A stretch of DNA of 64,000 nt from Streptomyces bauhiniae (lineage in GTDB: Bacteria; Actinomycetota; Actinomycetes; Streptomycetales; Streptomycetaceae): NCBI RefSeq assembly GCF_004784475.1, contig NZ_SRRT01000001.1:620001-684000 (forward strand). The letters are read 5' to 3'. Below, piece after piece: positions 44,502 to 53,356 of this stretch. Both the position numbers and the translations under genes were made by a program. The notes beneath the pieces are model-generated. The model was not told the origin of the DNA. It worked only from the letters and a program-made list of their open reading frames with translations, and searched no databases. Every line of letters starts with the position of its first letter. Within the stretch, counting starts at the first letter, position 1.

Positions 44502-45756
44502 GCGCCCTCCAAGTCCCTGTCGGCCGCGCCGCGCCGGACTCGCGTCGCCGCTCGGCCGACGGCCGTTGCACCGCCATTGTCGCGCGCGCCGGCCCTCGCG
44601 TTGAGGAGTGCTCCCCCTCGGCTTTCTCCCCGGCCCGCGCCGGGGTGCTTCCCCTCCTCCTCTCCTTCGCCCCGCAACCGCATGCCGGATGCGGAGCGAC
44701 GGGATGAGCGTCCCAGGTCAGCGCCGGTAGGGCTGCCTCCCAGCGGGTGCCGGTGGCCGCCGGTTCGTCCCCGTCGAGGAAGCTCAGGGCGTGCGCCGCG
44801 GCGAGGCCCGCGACCGCCGTGGCGAGGGTCAGATCACACGCGCCCACCCGGCGCGCCCGGCCCGAGCGCCACTGGGTGATCAGCCGGGGCCACGCCGCGT
44901 CCTCGTCGGTGCGGTGCTGCTGGAGACAGCCCGCGCACCCCGTCCGGCCGGGCAGCACCAGCGGTCCGACGACCCCGGTGCCCTCCACCACACCCGCGTA
45001 GAGATGGGGAGTACCGGAGATCATGAACGGCTCGGCGAGGAACGGGTCCGGGGCGTGCACCGCCACCTCGTCGCGCGGGGCGAGGACCACCAGGGACAGA
45101 CCTGGCTCCTCCTCCGGGCCCGGACCGGAGAGCCTGCCGTGGCGGGTCCGGCGCGGTGGACGGTCCGGTGCCGCACGGCGCACCGCCGTCCGCGCGGCCT
45201 CGTCCCGCCGCTCGCCCACCGCCTCCGCCGGAAGTCCGCCCGGCGCCACGTCCCACGGCTGCACCCGGCCCACGTCCCGCACATCGACCTCCCCGACCCC
45301 GGCTCCGGACAGCAGCGCCGCCAGCACGGACCCCACCCGGCCCGCACCGAGCACCCGCACCCGCAGGGCACGCCGGGCGGCGAGGCGGGTGAGCGCACCG
45401 CCCGGCTCCGCCGTGGTCAGCGACAGCGAGGCGAGGTCGGGACGCAGCCGCTCCAGCGCCTCCCCTCTCTCCCGCAGCGCGGTCGCGGCCGGGGAGCAGT
45501 CCCGCGTGTCGTCGAGCAGCCCCGCCCGGCCCAGCCGGCTCACCAGCCGGTCGGCATGACCGTCGGGCAGCTCCATCCGCCGGGCCTCCTCCCGGAGTAA
45601 TCCCACGTCACGGGTGCCGTCGAGCAGGTCCAGGAAGCTGCCCGTGGCCAGGTCCACCGGGCCCAGAGTGATCGCGTGCGCGGGAGTCATCCCGAACTGC
45701 ACGGTGCCGAGATCGCGCCAGCCGCGCCGCAGCGCCGGCTTCACCATCGGATGCAT
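44494..45756 (-). CDS. ThiF/E1-like family protein
   Basis: 420 aa. The central part is an E1-like Rossmann domain: RVRVLGAGRVGSVLAALLSGAG followed by VDVRDVGRVQPWDVAP. A C-terminal cysteine set (GCAGCLQQHR, HPACGCG) could bind zinc. The N-terminal ~120 residues (LGTVQFGMTPAHAITLGPVD) resemble the winged-helix part of TOMM/cyclodehydratase-like ThiF proteins, but no partner enzyme is present. ATG 45756 is selected; the frame runs further upstream. It overlaps the ABC1 kinase gene downstream by 8 bp, so the two are translationally coupled. Confidence 0.8.
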   Translation of the reverse strand: MHPMVKPALRRGWRDLGTVQFGMTPAHAITLGPVDLATGSFLDLLDGTRDVGLLREEARRMELPDGHADRLVSRLGRAGLLDDTRDCSPAATALRERGEALERLRPDLASLSLTTAEPGGALTRLAARRALRVRVLGAGRVGSVLAALLSGAGVGEVDVRDVGRVQPWDVAPGGLPAEAVGERRDEAARTAVRRAAPDRPPRRTRHGRLSGPGPEEEPGLSLVVLAPRDEVAVHAPDPFLAEPFMISGTPHLYAGVVEGTGVVGPLVLPGRTGCAGCLQQHRTDEDAAWPRLITQWRSGRARRVGACDLTLATAVAGLAAAHALSFLDGDEPAATGTRWEAALPALTWDAHPVAPHPACGCGAKERRRGSTPARAGEKAEGEHSSTRGPARATMAVQRPSAERRRESGAARPTGTWRAHV

Positions 45757-45994
45757 CACGGGCCCCCGTCTCCCAGGTCTCGCGCACACCCGGCCGGGCG
45801 TGCGTCCTTCTGCCTCTCGTACGTCGGCCGAGCCGGTCGTGCTCGTTCCGACGACTGCCAGCATGGCCGGGGTCCGGAATCCGTGCCGAAAGTTGTCCAC
45901 AGGGTCGGGGTGATCGTCGTACGAGCTGATTACAAGCGGATTCCGCTGTCCACAGGCCCGGCCCGCTGTCCGCGCCGACGGGTACCTTCGAGAC

Positions 45995-46573
45995 GTGCCC
46001 ACCGAACCGACCGAACAGCAGCAGCCCGCCGTCCACGGCCCCGTCGAGGTCAGGCGGAGCGACCGGCGCCGCCGGACCGTCTCCGCCTACCGCGAGGGCG
46101 ACCGCACCATCGTGCTGATCCCCGCCCGCATGTCCAAGGCGGAGGAGCGGCGCTGGGTCACCGCCATGCTCGACCGGCTCGCCGCCAAGGAGGCGAAGCG
46201 GAGCGTGCCCGGCGGTGACACCGAACTGGCCGAGCGCGCCGGGCGGCTGTCGGAGCGGTATTTCGAGGGGCGGGCGCGGCCGACTTCGGTGCGCTGGGTG
46301 ACCAACCAGAACACCCGCTGGGGCTCGTGCACCCCGGCGGAGGGCACGATCCGGCTCTCGCACCGGCTGCGGGGGATGCCCGAGTACGTGGTCGACTACG
46401 TGCTCTGCCACGAGCTGGCGCATCTGCTGGTGCCGGGTCATGGCCCGGACTTCTGGCGGCTGTTGGAGGGGTATCCGCGCACCGAGCGGGCGCGCGGCTA
46501 TCTGGAGGGCGTGGCCGCCACCGCACGGATGCCGGAGGTGCCACCGGATGTGACGGACGACGAGGAGGTGTGA
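45995..46573 (+). CDS. YgjP-type zinc metalloprotease (DUF45)
   Basis: 192 aa. Zinc site LCHELAHLLVPGHGPDFWRL (HExxH plus His six residues later) and the WGSCTPAEGTIRLSHRLRGM stretch typical of YgjP/DUF45 proteins. Cytoplasmic. Physiological substrate unknown. GTG 45995; TACCTT lies 6 nt before it, so the mRNA may be leaderless. It is divergent from the ThiF-like gene. Confidence 0.9.
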   Translation: MPTEPTEQQQPAVHGPVEVRRSDRRRRTVSAYREGDRTIVLIPARMSKAEERRWVTAMLDRLAAKEAKRSVPGGDTELAERAGRLSERYFEGRARPTSVRWVTNQNTRWGSCTPAEGTIRLSHRLRGMPEYVVDYVLCHELAHLLVPGHGPDFWRLLEGYPRTERARGYLEGVAATARMPEVPPDVTDDEEV

Positions 46574-46684
46574 GGTCCGGGCCGCGGTTCTGTACCGGGT
46601 CTGTACCGGCTGAGGCCGATGTCGGTATTTGCGGTTAGCCTGACGCGACGTAACTGCTTTCGGGACGGGGGACGGACGTAACGC

Positions 46685-48388
46685 ATGTCCAGGGAATTCC
46701 AACGCGGCCACAAGGCCCGGATCAGTGACCTCACCGCGGGTACGGATCTGTACGTGGGCGTGCAGATCTCCGCTCCCGGACTGACCTTCGACATTAGCTG
46801 CTTCGGCCTCGACGCCGACGAACGGCTCTCCGACGACCGGTACTTCGTCTTCTTCAACCAGCCGAAGTCGCCCGAGGAGTCCATTCAACTGCTGGGCGCC
46901 CAGGCGGGCGACACCGAGTCGTTCCGGGTCACGCTGGACCGGATTCCGGCCGGTATCCACAAGCTGTCCTTCACCGCGACCATCGACGGCGACGGGCAGA
47001 TGTCCCGGATCGCACCTGGTTATCTGCGGATCGTGGCGGGCGGTGAGGAGGTCGCGCGGTACTCCTTCATCGGCGCGGAGTTCACCACCGAGCGCGCCGT
47101 GATGCTCGGCGATCTCTATCTCAAGGACGTCTGGCGGTTCGCCGCGGTCGGGCAGGGCTTCGACGGCGGCCTGGAGGCGCTGCTGAAGAACTTCGGCGGC
47201 GAGGTCGCCGAGGAGGAGGCGCCCGCGTCGGCCGAGCCGGAGGCCGCCGCGCCCGCCGCCGCCCCCGGTTTCGCCCCGCCCGCCTTCGCCGTCCCCGCCG
47301 GACCGGCCACACCCCCCGCGCCCCAGGCGTTCACCCCGCCTCCGGCGTCGCCCCGGCCCGACGTGCACGCGGCACCCACCCTGGTCGAACCCCTGACCCC
47401 GCCCCAGGGCACCGTCCCACCGCCCGGCCCGGCTCCCGCCGCCTTCGGCCACCCCGCCCCGCCGAGCGCACCCCTGCCACCGGGCTACGGCCAGCCCCCG
47501 GCCGCGCCGACCCCGCCCGGCTACGGCCAGGCTCCGGGCCAGTCTCCGGCCGCATCGCCTCCGCCCGGCTACGGCCAGCCCCCGGCGGCCCCCGCACCCC
47601 CCGGATACAACTCCCCGCCCTCCCACGGCGGCCCGCCGTCCGCCCCCATGCCCCCCGGCTACGGCCAGGTCCCCGGCCAGGGCGGCACCCCCTCCTACGG
47701 CGTCCCGCAGGGCGCGCCGCAGGGAGCGGCCGGAGTGGGCGCCGCGCTCCAGAAGTTCAAGGAGGCGCCCACCGGGCAGCGCTGGACCCAGCAGAATCAC
47801 AAGCTGATCCGCGTCGACCTCGGCGCCGGCGGCCAGCCGGTACTGGCCCGGCAGGGCAGCATGGTGCTCTACCAGGGCAAGGTCGACTTCAGCTACAAGG
47901 GCGCCGGAATCACCGGCCGGCTCGTGGGCAACGCCACCGGCCAGGAGATGCAGTTGATGCGCTGCACCGGCCAGGGACAGGTGTTCCTCGCCGACAACTC
48001 CACCCATCTCCACCCCGTCGAGCTGCAGGGCGACGCGATCTGCGTCTCCGCGGAGAACGTGCTCGCGTTCGACGAGAGCCTCCAGTACGAGGTCCGCCGT
48101 ATCGAGGGCCACGGCATTCCCGGCGGCGCGCTGTTCACCATGCAGTTCCAGGGCACCGGCACGCTCGTCGTCAAGACGCACGGCACGCCCGTCGTGCTGC
48201 CGGTGACGCCCACGACCTTCGCCGACTGCCACGCGGTGGTCGCCTGGTCGGCCGCCTCGCAGGTGATCGTCTCCAGCCAGGTCCGGATGCGCCGCAACGC
48301 CTACGCGGGCGACACGGGGGAGAGCGTGAACCTCCAGTTCCGGGGCGCGCCCGGCAACTTCATCGTCGTCCAGCCGTACGAGGTCTGA
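46685..48388 (+). CDS. TerD domain - Pro/Gly linker - AIM24 domain protein
   Basis: 567 aa. The N-terminal ~190 residues are a TerD domain (VGVQISAPGLTFDISCFGLD, then SDDRYFVFFNQPKSPE, IPAGIHKLSFTATID), a calcium-binding fold. A 150-residue Pro/Gly/Ala/Tyr linker with repeated PPGYGQ units follows. The C-terminal ~220 residues are an AIM24-type beta domain (NHKLIRVDLGAGGQPVLARQ, QGQVFLADNSTHLHPVEL). TerD proteins cluster with stress and surface systems; AIM24 proteins are membrane-associated. The role is unknown. ATG 46685. First gene of a three-gene AIM24 operon. Confidence 0.9.
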   Translation: MSREFQRGHKARISDLTAGTDLYVGVQISAPGLTFDISCFGLDADERLSDDRYFVFFNQPKSPEESIQLLGAQAGDTESFRVTLDRIPAGIHKLSFTATIDGDGQMSRIAPGYLRIVAGGEEVARYSFIGAEFTTERAVMLGDLYLKDVWRFAAVGQGFDGGLEALLKNFGGEVAEEEAPASAEPEAAAPAAAPGFAPPAFAVPAGPATPPAPQAFTPPPASPRPDVHAAPTLVEPLTPPQGTVPPPGPAPAAFGHPAPPSAPLPPGYGQPPAAPTPPGYGQAPGQSPAASPPPGYGQPPAAPAPPGYNSPPSHGGPPSAPMPPGYGQVPGQGGTPSYGVPQGAPQGAAGVGAALQKFKEAPTGQRWTQQNHKLIRVDLGAGGQPVLARQGSMVLYQGKVDFSYKGAGITGRLVGNATGQEMQLMRCTGQGQVFLADNSTHLHPVELQGDAICVSAENVLAFDESLQYEVRRIEGHGIPGGALFTMQFQGTGTLVVKTHGTPVVLPVTPTTFADCHAVVAWSAASQVIVSSQVRMRRNAYAGDTGESVNLQFRGAPGNFIVVQPYEV

Positions 48389-48399
48389 GGGAGCCCGTC

Positions 48400-49080
48400 A
48401 TGAACCAGCCGCTCGCGGGCTTCGCCCCCGCACCCGTCACCGCCCGCATGGAGAACCACGGCAGCCACATGCTGAAGGTCGCCATGCAGACCGGCAACGA
48501 CCTCCTCGCACGCGTGGGCTCGATGGTCGCCTACGAGGGCTTCATCCAGTACGAGCCCAACCCGCCCGCCGTCCGCCAGATCGCCCGCGACTGGATGACC
48601 GGCGAGGGCGCCCCGCTGATGAAGTGCTCCGGCGACGGCCTGCTTTATCTCGCCGACTACGGCGCCGACGTGGTCGTGATCAACCTGAACGGCGACGGCA
48701 TCTCCGTCAACGCCACCAACCTGCTCGCCTTCGACGCGGGTCTCACCTGGGGCGTGGAGCGGGTGAAGGGGCTCGCCAAGTTCGCCGGGCAGGGCCTGTG
48801 GAACACCAGGATCTCCGGGCAGGGCTGGGTCGCGCTGACCTCGCGCGGTACCCCGATCGTGGTGGACTGCGGGGGCGGCGAGGACGAGACGTACGTCGAC
48901 CCGGACGCGCTCGTGGCGTGGTCTCCGAACCTCAAGGTGAAGGGCAAGCGCAGCTTCAAGGCGCAGTCATTGATCGGCCGGGGGAGCGGCGAGGCGTACC
49001 AGATGGCGTTCTCCGGGCAGGGCATCGTCGTCGTCCAGCCCAGCGAGGACAGCACCGACCGCCTCCGGTTCCGGGGCTGA
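48400..49080 (+). CDS. AIM24 family protein (second of three)
   Basis: 226 aa, essentially one AIM24 domain: NHGSHMLKVAMQTGNDLLAR, VAYEGFIQYEPNPP, LMKCSGDGLLYLADYGADVV, RISGQGWVALTSRGTPIVVD and SFKAQSLIGRGSGEAYQMAF. It is a divergent paralogue of the third gene and of the C-terminal domain of the first. It begins 11 bp after the TerD-AIM24 stop. Cytoplasmic, no signal peptide. Confidence 0.88.
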   Translation: MNQPLAGFAPAPVTARMENHGSHMLKVAMQTGNDLLARVGSMVAYEGFIQYEPNPPAVRQIARDWMTGEGAPLMKCSGDGLLYLADYGADVVVINLNGDGISVNATNLLAFDAGLTWGVERVKGLAKFAGQGLWNTRISGQGWVALTSRGTPIVVDCGGGEDETYVDPDALVAWSPNLKVKGKRSFKAQSLIGRGSGEAYQMAFSGQGIVVVQPSEDSTDRLRFRG

Positions 49081-49097
49081 GGGGGAGCACAGACACC

Positions 49098-49853
49098 ATG
49101 CAGAGCCCGCTTTTCGCGCACAACGACCTTCAAACCCAGGAGCGTTGGAGCCTGCAGAATGCGCAGATGCTCCGTGTCGCCCTGGAGGGCCAGGACGACC
49201 TGCTGGCCCGCAAGGGCGCCATGGTCGCCTACCAGGGCCTGGTCGAGTTCGACGCCGAGTACCGCAGCCAGGGCCAGCGCCGGGCGCGGGCCCACACCGG
49301 CGAGGGCCTGGACCTGATGCGCTGTCACGGCCAGGGCACCGTCTACCTCGCCAACCTCGGCCAGCACGTCCATCTGCTGGACGTGGAGCAGGAGGGGCTG
49401 ACCGTCGACAGCTCCTATGTCCTCGCCATGGACTCCTCGCTGCACCACGAGGTCATCGCCGTGGACAGCCTCTACGGCATCTCCGGCTCCGGGAAGTACC
49501 AGCTCAACATCACCGGCCGCGGCAAGGTCGCCCTGATGACCTCGGGCACGCCCCTGCTGATGCAGGTCACGCCGGACCGGTACGTCAACTGCGACGCGGA
49601 CGCCATCGTGGCCTGGTCCACCTCGCTGCGGGTGCAGATGCAGGCCCAGACCCACTCGTCCGGGGTGTGGCGGCGGCGCGGCAGTACCGGGGAAGGCTGG
49701 GAGCTGAGCTTCATGGGCTCCGGCTTCGCCCTGGTCCAGCCCAGCGAGCTGCTGCCGCCCCAGCACGCGCAGATAGGCGGCGGAGTCGCGGCCCAGTTCG
49801 GCATGGGCCAGCAGGGCGCGCGCGGCCAGAACCAGGGCAACGTCTGGAGCTAG
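49098..49853 (+). CDS. AIM24 family protein (third of three)
   Basis: 251 aa. AIM24 domain (QNAQMLRVALEGQDDLLARK, LMRCHGQGTVYLANLGQHVH, GSGKYQLNITGRGKVALMTS), then a Gly/Gln-rich tail (GMGQQGARGQNQGNVWS). ATG 49098 with GGGGGAG upstream, 17 bp after the second gene. All three share the block L-M-[KR]-C-x-G-x-G in the middle. A palindrome follows. Confidence 0.88.
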   Translation: MQSPLFAHNDLQTQERWSLQNAQMLRVALEGQDDLLARKGAMVAYQGLVEFDAEYRSQGQRRARAHTGEGLDLMRCHGQGTVYLANLGQHVHLLDVEQEGLTVDSSYVLAMDSSLHHEVIAVDSLYGISGSGKYQLNITGRGKVALMTSGTPLLMQVTPDRYVNCDADAIVAWSTSLRVQMQAQTHSSGVWRRRGSTGEGWELSFMGSGFALVQPSELLPPQHAQIGGGVAAQFGMGQQGARGQNQGNVWS

Positions 49854-49877
49854 ACGGCGCGACGAGCGCAGCAGGGC

Positions 49878-49921
49878 GAACGTAAGGGGCGCCCACAGTG
49901 GCGGGCACCCCTTACACGTTC
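49878..49921. terminator. Bidirectional hairpin after the AIM24 operon
   Basis: GAACGTAAGGGG (49878-49889) can pair with CCCCTTACACGTTC (49908-49921), with one bulge, plus inner GCCC/GGGC. It lies between the convergent AIM24 and Nudix genes. Confidence 0.65.
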
Positions 49922-49936
49922 AGAACACGAACACGT

Positions 49937-50458
49937 TCAAAGCCGCGCCCGCGTAGCCTCCAGCAGCCGTACCACCGACTCGTCCGCCACGTCGGCGACT
50001 TCGTCGTAGCCGAACCACCGCAGGTCCAGTGACTCGTCGCTGATCGCCTGCTCGGCGCCGCGCGGGGCCAGCACCGCGTACTGCACGTCGAGGTGCCAGT
50101 GGCAGGGGGCCGGGATCGGGTGGCGGTCCAGGCGGACCGGGCCGCCGGGGAGCAGGGTCAGCCCGGCGATGCCGGACTCCTCCGTCGCCTCGCGCAGGGC
50201 CGCGCCCGCCATGGAGATGTCGCCCGGCTCGCAGTGCCCGCCCATCTGGAGCCACATCCGCAGCTTCTTGTGCAGGGTGAGCAGCACACGCTTGTGCTCC
50301 GGGTCGATCACCAGCGCGCTGGCCGTGAGGTGACCCGCGTCGCAGGACCGCCAGATGCCGTCCGGGTGGGCGGCGAGATGGGCCTGGTAGGTGTCACGCA
50401 GGTCGGGCTGGCCCTCGTACCCCTTGAGCACGAGGACCGCGTCGTCGTACAGGCTCAC
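49937..50458 (-). CDS. Nudix hydrolase
   Basis: 173 aa. The Nudix box is GGHCEPGDISMAGAALREAT followed by EESGI, matching GX5EX7REUXEEXGU with a spacer. WHLDVQYAVLAPRGA and VIDPEHKRVLLTLH fit housecleaning-type Nudix proteins. Substrate unknown. GTG start, overlapping the preceding DUF2342 gene stop by 4 bp (GTGA). Confidence 0.9.
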   Translation of the reverse strand: MSLYDDAVLVLKGYEGQPDLRDTYQAHLAAHPDGIWRSCDAGHLTASALVIDPEHKRVLLTLHKKLRMWLQMGGHCEPGDISMAGAALREATEESGIAGLTLLPGGPVRLDRHPIPAPCHWHLDVQYAVLAPRGAEQAISDESLDLRWFGYDEVADVADESVVRLLEATRARL

Positions 50459-51936
50459 TCGCTCTTGTCGTCCTTGCCCTCATCACCCTGGTCGCCCGCA
50501 GCGCCCTCGGTGCCCTTGGCGCCCTCGTCCTTCTTCAGGTCGGGCTTCCCCGCGCCGCCGCCGGCCGCCTCGCCGAGCATCTTGTCCAGCTCGGAGAAGT
50601 CCATCTGCTCGCGGTGGACGAAGCCGTCCGGGTCGTCGAGGTCGGTGGCCGTCGGCAGCATGTCCGGGTGGTGCCACAGGTCGTCCCGGCCGTCGACCCC
50701 GCGCGCGTCGGTGAGCGAGGCCCACAGGCGGGAGGCGTCGCGCAGCCGGCGCGGGCGCAGCTCCAGACCGATCAGCGTGGCGAAGGTCTGCTCCGCCGGA
50801 CCGCCGCTCGCGCGACGGCGGCGCAGCGTCTCGCGCAGCGCGTCGGCGGAGGACAGCCGCGGCTTCGCGGCCGCGTGGACCACCGCGTCCACCCAGCCCT
50901 CGACCAGCGCGAGCGCGGTCTCCAGCCGGGCCAGGGCCGCCTTCTGCTCGGGCGTGTCCTCGGGCTGGAACATGCCCTGCTGGAGCGCGTCCTGAAGCTG
51001 CTCGGGGTTCTGCGGGTCGAACTGGCCGACCACGTCCTCCAGCTTGGCGGTGTCGACCTTGATGCCGCGCGCGTACCCCTCGACCGCGCCGAACAGGTGC
51101 GAGCGCAGCCACGGCACATGGGCGAAGAGGCGCTGGTGGGCCGCCTCGCGCAGGGCGAGGTACAGCCGCACCTCCTCCATGGGGACGCCCAGGTCCTTGC
51201 CGAACGCCTCCATGTTGACCGGAAGCAGCGCGGCCTTGCCCGCCGGGCCCAGCGGCAGGCCGATGTCGGTGGAGCCGACGACCTCGCCCGCGAGCACGCC
51301 CACGGCCTGCCCGATCTGGGTGCCGAACATGGCGCCGCCCATCGAGCGCATCATGCCGATCAGCGGGCCCGCCATGGCCTGCATCTCCTCGGGCAGGACG
51401 TCGCCCATGGCCGCGCCGACCCGCTCGGCGACCGGGTCGACCAGTTCCTTCCAGGCCGGCAGGGTCGCCTCGACCCACTCCGCGCGGGACCAGGCCACGG
51501 AGGTGTTGGCGCCGGAGGGCAGCGAGGTGGCGTCGTCCAGCCACAGGTCGGCCAGGCGCACGGCCTCCTGGACCGCGGAGCGCTCGGACGGGCCGACGCT
51601 CGCGTCCTTGACGCCGTCCTGGGTGCCCTGGGCGACCGTCTGGCGGGCGATCTGCTTGGCCATGTCCCAGTTCACCGGGCCGCCCTCGTAGGAGAGCATC
51701 TGGCCGAGCTGCTGGAACGCCGCGCCCAGGTCGTTGGGGTTGAGGGAGCCGAACATCGCGGCGAGCGGGTTGTCGGCGCCGGGACCGCCAAAGCCCCCGG
51801 CTCCCGGCAGACCGCCGAAACCGAACGGGTTGGCCGGTCCCTGCTCACCACCGCTCTGCTGGTCCTTCTTCTTGCCCTCGTCGCCGTCGTCCGGCTCCTC
51901 CGGCGGAAGGCCGAATCCGAATGGGGTGTCACTCAC
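50455..51936 (-). CDS. DUF2342 family protein (zinc-dependent metalloprotease-like)
   Basis: 493 aa. N-terminal disordered Gly/Pro/Glu-rich region (FGFGLPPEEPDDGDEGKKKD), then the DUF2342 domain with AFGKDLGVPMEEVRLYLALR and REAAHQRLF where related metalloproteases have HExxH; the first His is replaced by Arg. The acidic C-terminal end is Lys/Asp-rich. Zinc-dependent proteolysis should not be assumed. GTG 51936 has CGAGG upstream. It is coupled to the Nudix gene downstream. Confidence 0.82.
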   Translation of the reverse strand: MSDTPFGFGLPPEEPDDGDEGKKKDQQSGGEQGPANPFGFGGLPGAGGFGGPGADNPLAAMFGSLNPNDLGAAFQQLGQMLSYEGGPVNWDMAKQIARQTVAQGTQDGVKDASVGPSERSAVQEAVRLADLWLDDATSLPSGANTSVAWSRAEWVEATLPAWKELVDPVAERVGAAMGDVLPEEMQAMAGPLIGMMRSMGGAMFGTQIGQAVGVLAGEVVGSTDIGLPLGPAGKAALLPVNMEAFGKDLGVPMEEVRLYLALREAAHQRLFAHVPWLRSHLFGAVEGYARGIKVDTAKLEDVVGQFDPQNPEQLQDALQQGMFQPEDTPEQKAALARLETALALVEGWVDAVVHAAAKPRLSSADALRETLRRRRASGGPAEQTFATLIGLELRPRRLRDASRLWASLTDARGVDGRDDLWHHPDMLPTATDLDDPDGFVHREQMDFSELDKMLGEAAGGGAGKPDLKKDEGAKGTEGAAGDQGDEGKDDKSE

Positions 51937-52127
51937 GGGGTTCCTCGGCTGGTAAGGCCACCGGTTCTCTCCGGCGGCGCGGCTGCCCGACTTCACCACC
52001 CAGCGTAGACACCCGGACCGGATAGGGCCTCGGTGCTTCGCCCACAGATGGGCTGCGGCAGGATGGATGCACCTGGTACGGGCGCGTCGTCCGCGCTCGT
52101 ACTGAAGACAACCGCTGGAGACGCCCG

Positions 52128-53255
52128 GTGAGTTCCCCAGATCCGCAGGTTCGCGCAGCGCGAAACCCCTCATCTCCGCCCGCATCGCCCTCGCCCGCGG
52201 TGCGCGGGCCCGTCGTCGCGGTGACCGGCGCCGCCACCGGGATCGGCGCGCTGCTGACCGAGCGGCTCGCGGCCTCGGAGGAGATCCGGCAGGTCGTGGC
52301 CATCGACGAGCGGCGCGGGGAGTGCGCCGAGGCCGAGTGGCACATCCTGGACGTGCGGGACCCGGCCATCGCGGAGAAGCTGCGCGGCGCCGACGTCGTC
52401 GTGCACCTCGCGCTCGACCTGGACCTGGGCAGCGACGCGGCCGCCCGCACCGCCTACAACGTGCGCGGCACCCAGACCGTGCTCACCGCCGCGGCCGCCG
52501 CCGGGGTGCACCGGGTCGTGCTGTGCACCTCCGCCATGGTCTACGGCGCCCTGCCGGACAACGAGCTGCCGCTCTCGGAGGACGCCGAGCTGCGCGCCAC
52601 CGCCGAGGCCACCGGGGTCGCCGACCTGCTGGAGATCGAGCGCCTGGCCCGCCGCGCGCCCCGCGCGCACCCCGGCCTGAACGTCACCGTCGTACGCCCC
52701 GCCCTGCTGGTCGGCGGCACCGACACCGCGCTGACCCGGTACTTCGAGTCGCCCCGGCTGCTGGTGGTCGCGGACTCGCGGCCCGCCTGGCAGTTCTGCC
52801 ACGTCGACGACCTGTGCTCGGCGCTGGAGTACGCCGTGCTGGAGAAGGTCGACGGAGAACTCGCCGTCGGCTGCGACGGCTGGCTGGAGCAGGAGGAGGT
52901 CGAGGAGCTGAGCGGCATCCGGCGCATGGAGCTGCCCTCCGCGGTCGCCCTCGGCGCCGCCGCCCGGCTGCACCGGATCGGGCTCACCCCGTCCCCGGCG
53001 GGCGACCTGGCGTACACGATGTACCCCTGGGTGGTCAGCGGGAGCCGGCTGCACGCGGCCGGGTGGCGACCCCGCTGGACCAACGAGGACGTGCTCGCGG
53101 AGCTGCTGGAAGAGGTCTCCGGCCGGCACACCGTCGCCGGGCGCAGGCTCGGCCGCAAGGACGCCACCGCGGCCGGCGCGGCGGGCGCGACCGTGGCCCT
53201 GCTCGGCGCGGCGGCCGTGGTCCGCCGGGCCCGCAAGGCACGGCGCCGCATCTGA
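52128..53255 (+). CDS. SDR family NAD-dependent epimerase/dehydratase-like protein
   Basis: 375 aa. Rossmann motif GAATGIGALLTERL in place of the usual GxxGxxG, YNVRGTQTVLTAAAAAGVHR and a C-terminal basic segment (RRARKARRRI) after an Ala-rich hydrophobic helix (AAGAAGATVALLGAAAVV), which suggests a C-terminal membrane anchor. The catalytic YxxxK is not obvious (YGALPDN), so it may be a non-catalytic binder. GTG start with TGGAGACGCCCG. Divergent from the DUF2342 gene across 191 bp. Confidence 0.82.
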   Translation: MSSPDPQVRAARNPSSPPASPSPAVRGPVVAVTGAATGIGALLTERLAASEEIRQVVAIDERRGECAEAEWHILDVRDPAIAEKLRGADVVVHLALDLDLGSDAAARTAYNVRGTQTVLTAAAAAGVHRVVLCTSAMVYGALPDNELPLSEDAELRATAEATGVADLLEIERLARRAPRAHPGLNVTVVRPALLVGGTDTALTRYFESPRLLVVADSRPAWQFCHVDDLCSALEYAVLEKVDGELAVGCDGWLEQEEVEELSGIRRMELPSAVALGAAARLHRIGLTPSPAGDLAYTMYPWVVSGSRLHAAGWRPRWTNEDVLAELLEEVSGRHTVAGRRLGRKDATAAGAAGATVALLGAAAVVRRARKARRRI

Positions 53256-53356
53256 GCCACCCCGCACCCCGCGCCCCCCACAGCCGAGCGCCCCGCACCC
53301 CCACCCGGCCGAGCGTCGCATTCCGCCTCCCGAGAGGTGTGCGGCACCATGGAGAC

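Noticed and set aside
46685..49853. The TerD gene as part of a tellurite-resistance operon
   Set aside because: No terA/terB/terC/terZ-type genes lie nearby; the domain is fused to AIM24 instead.
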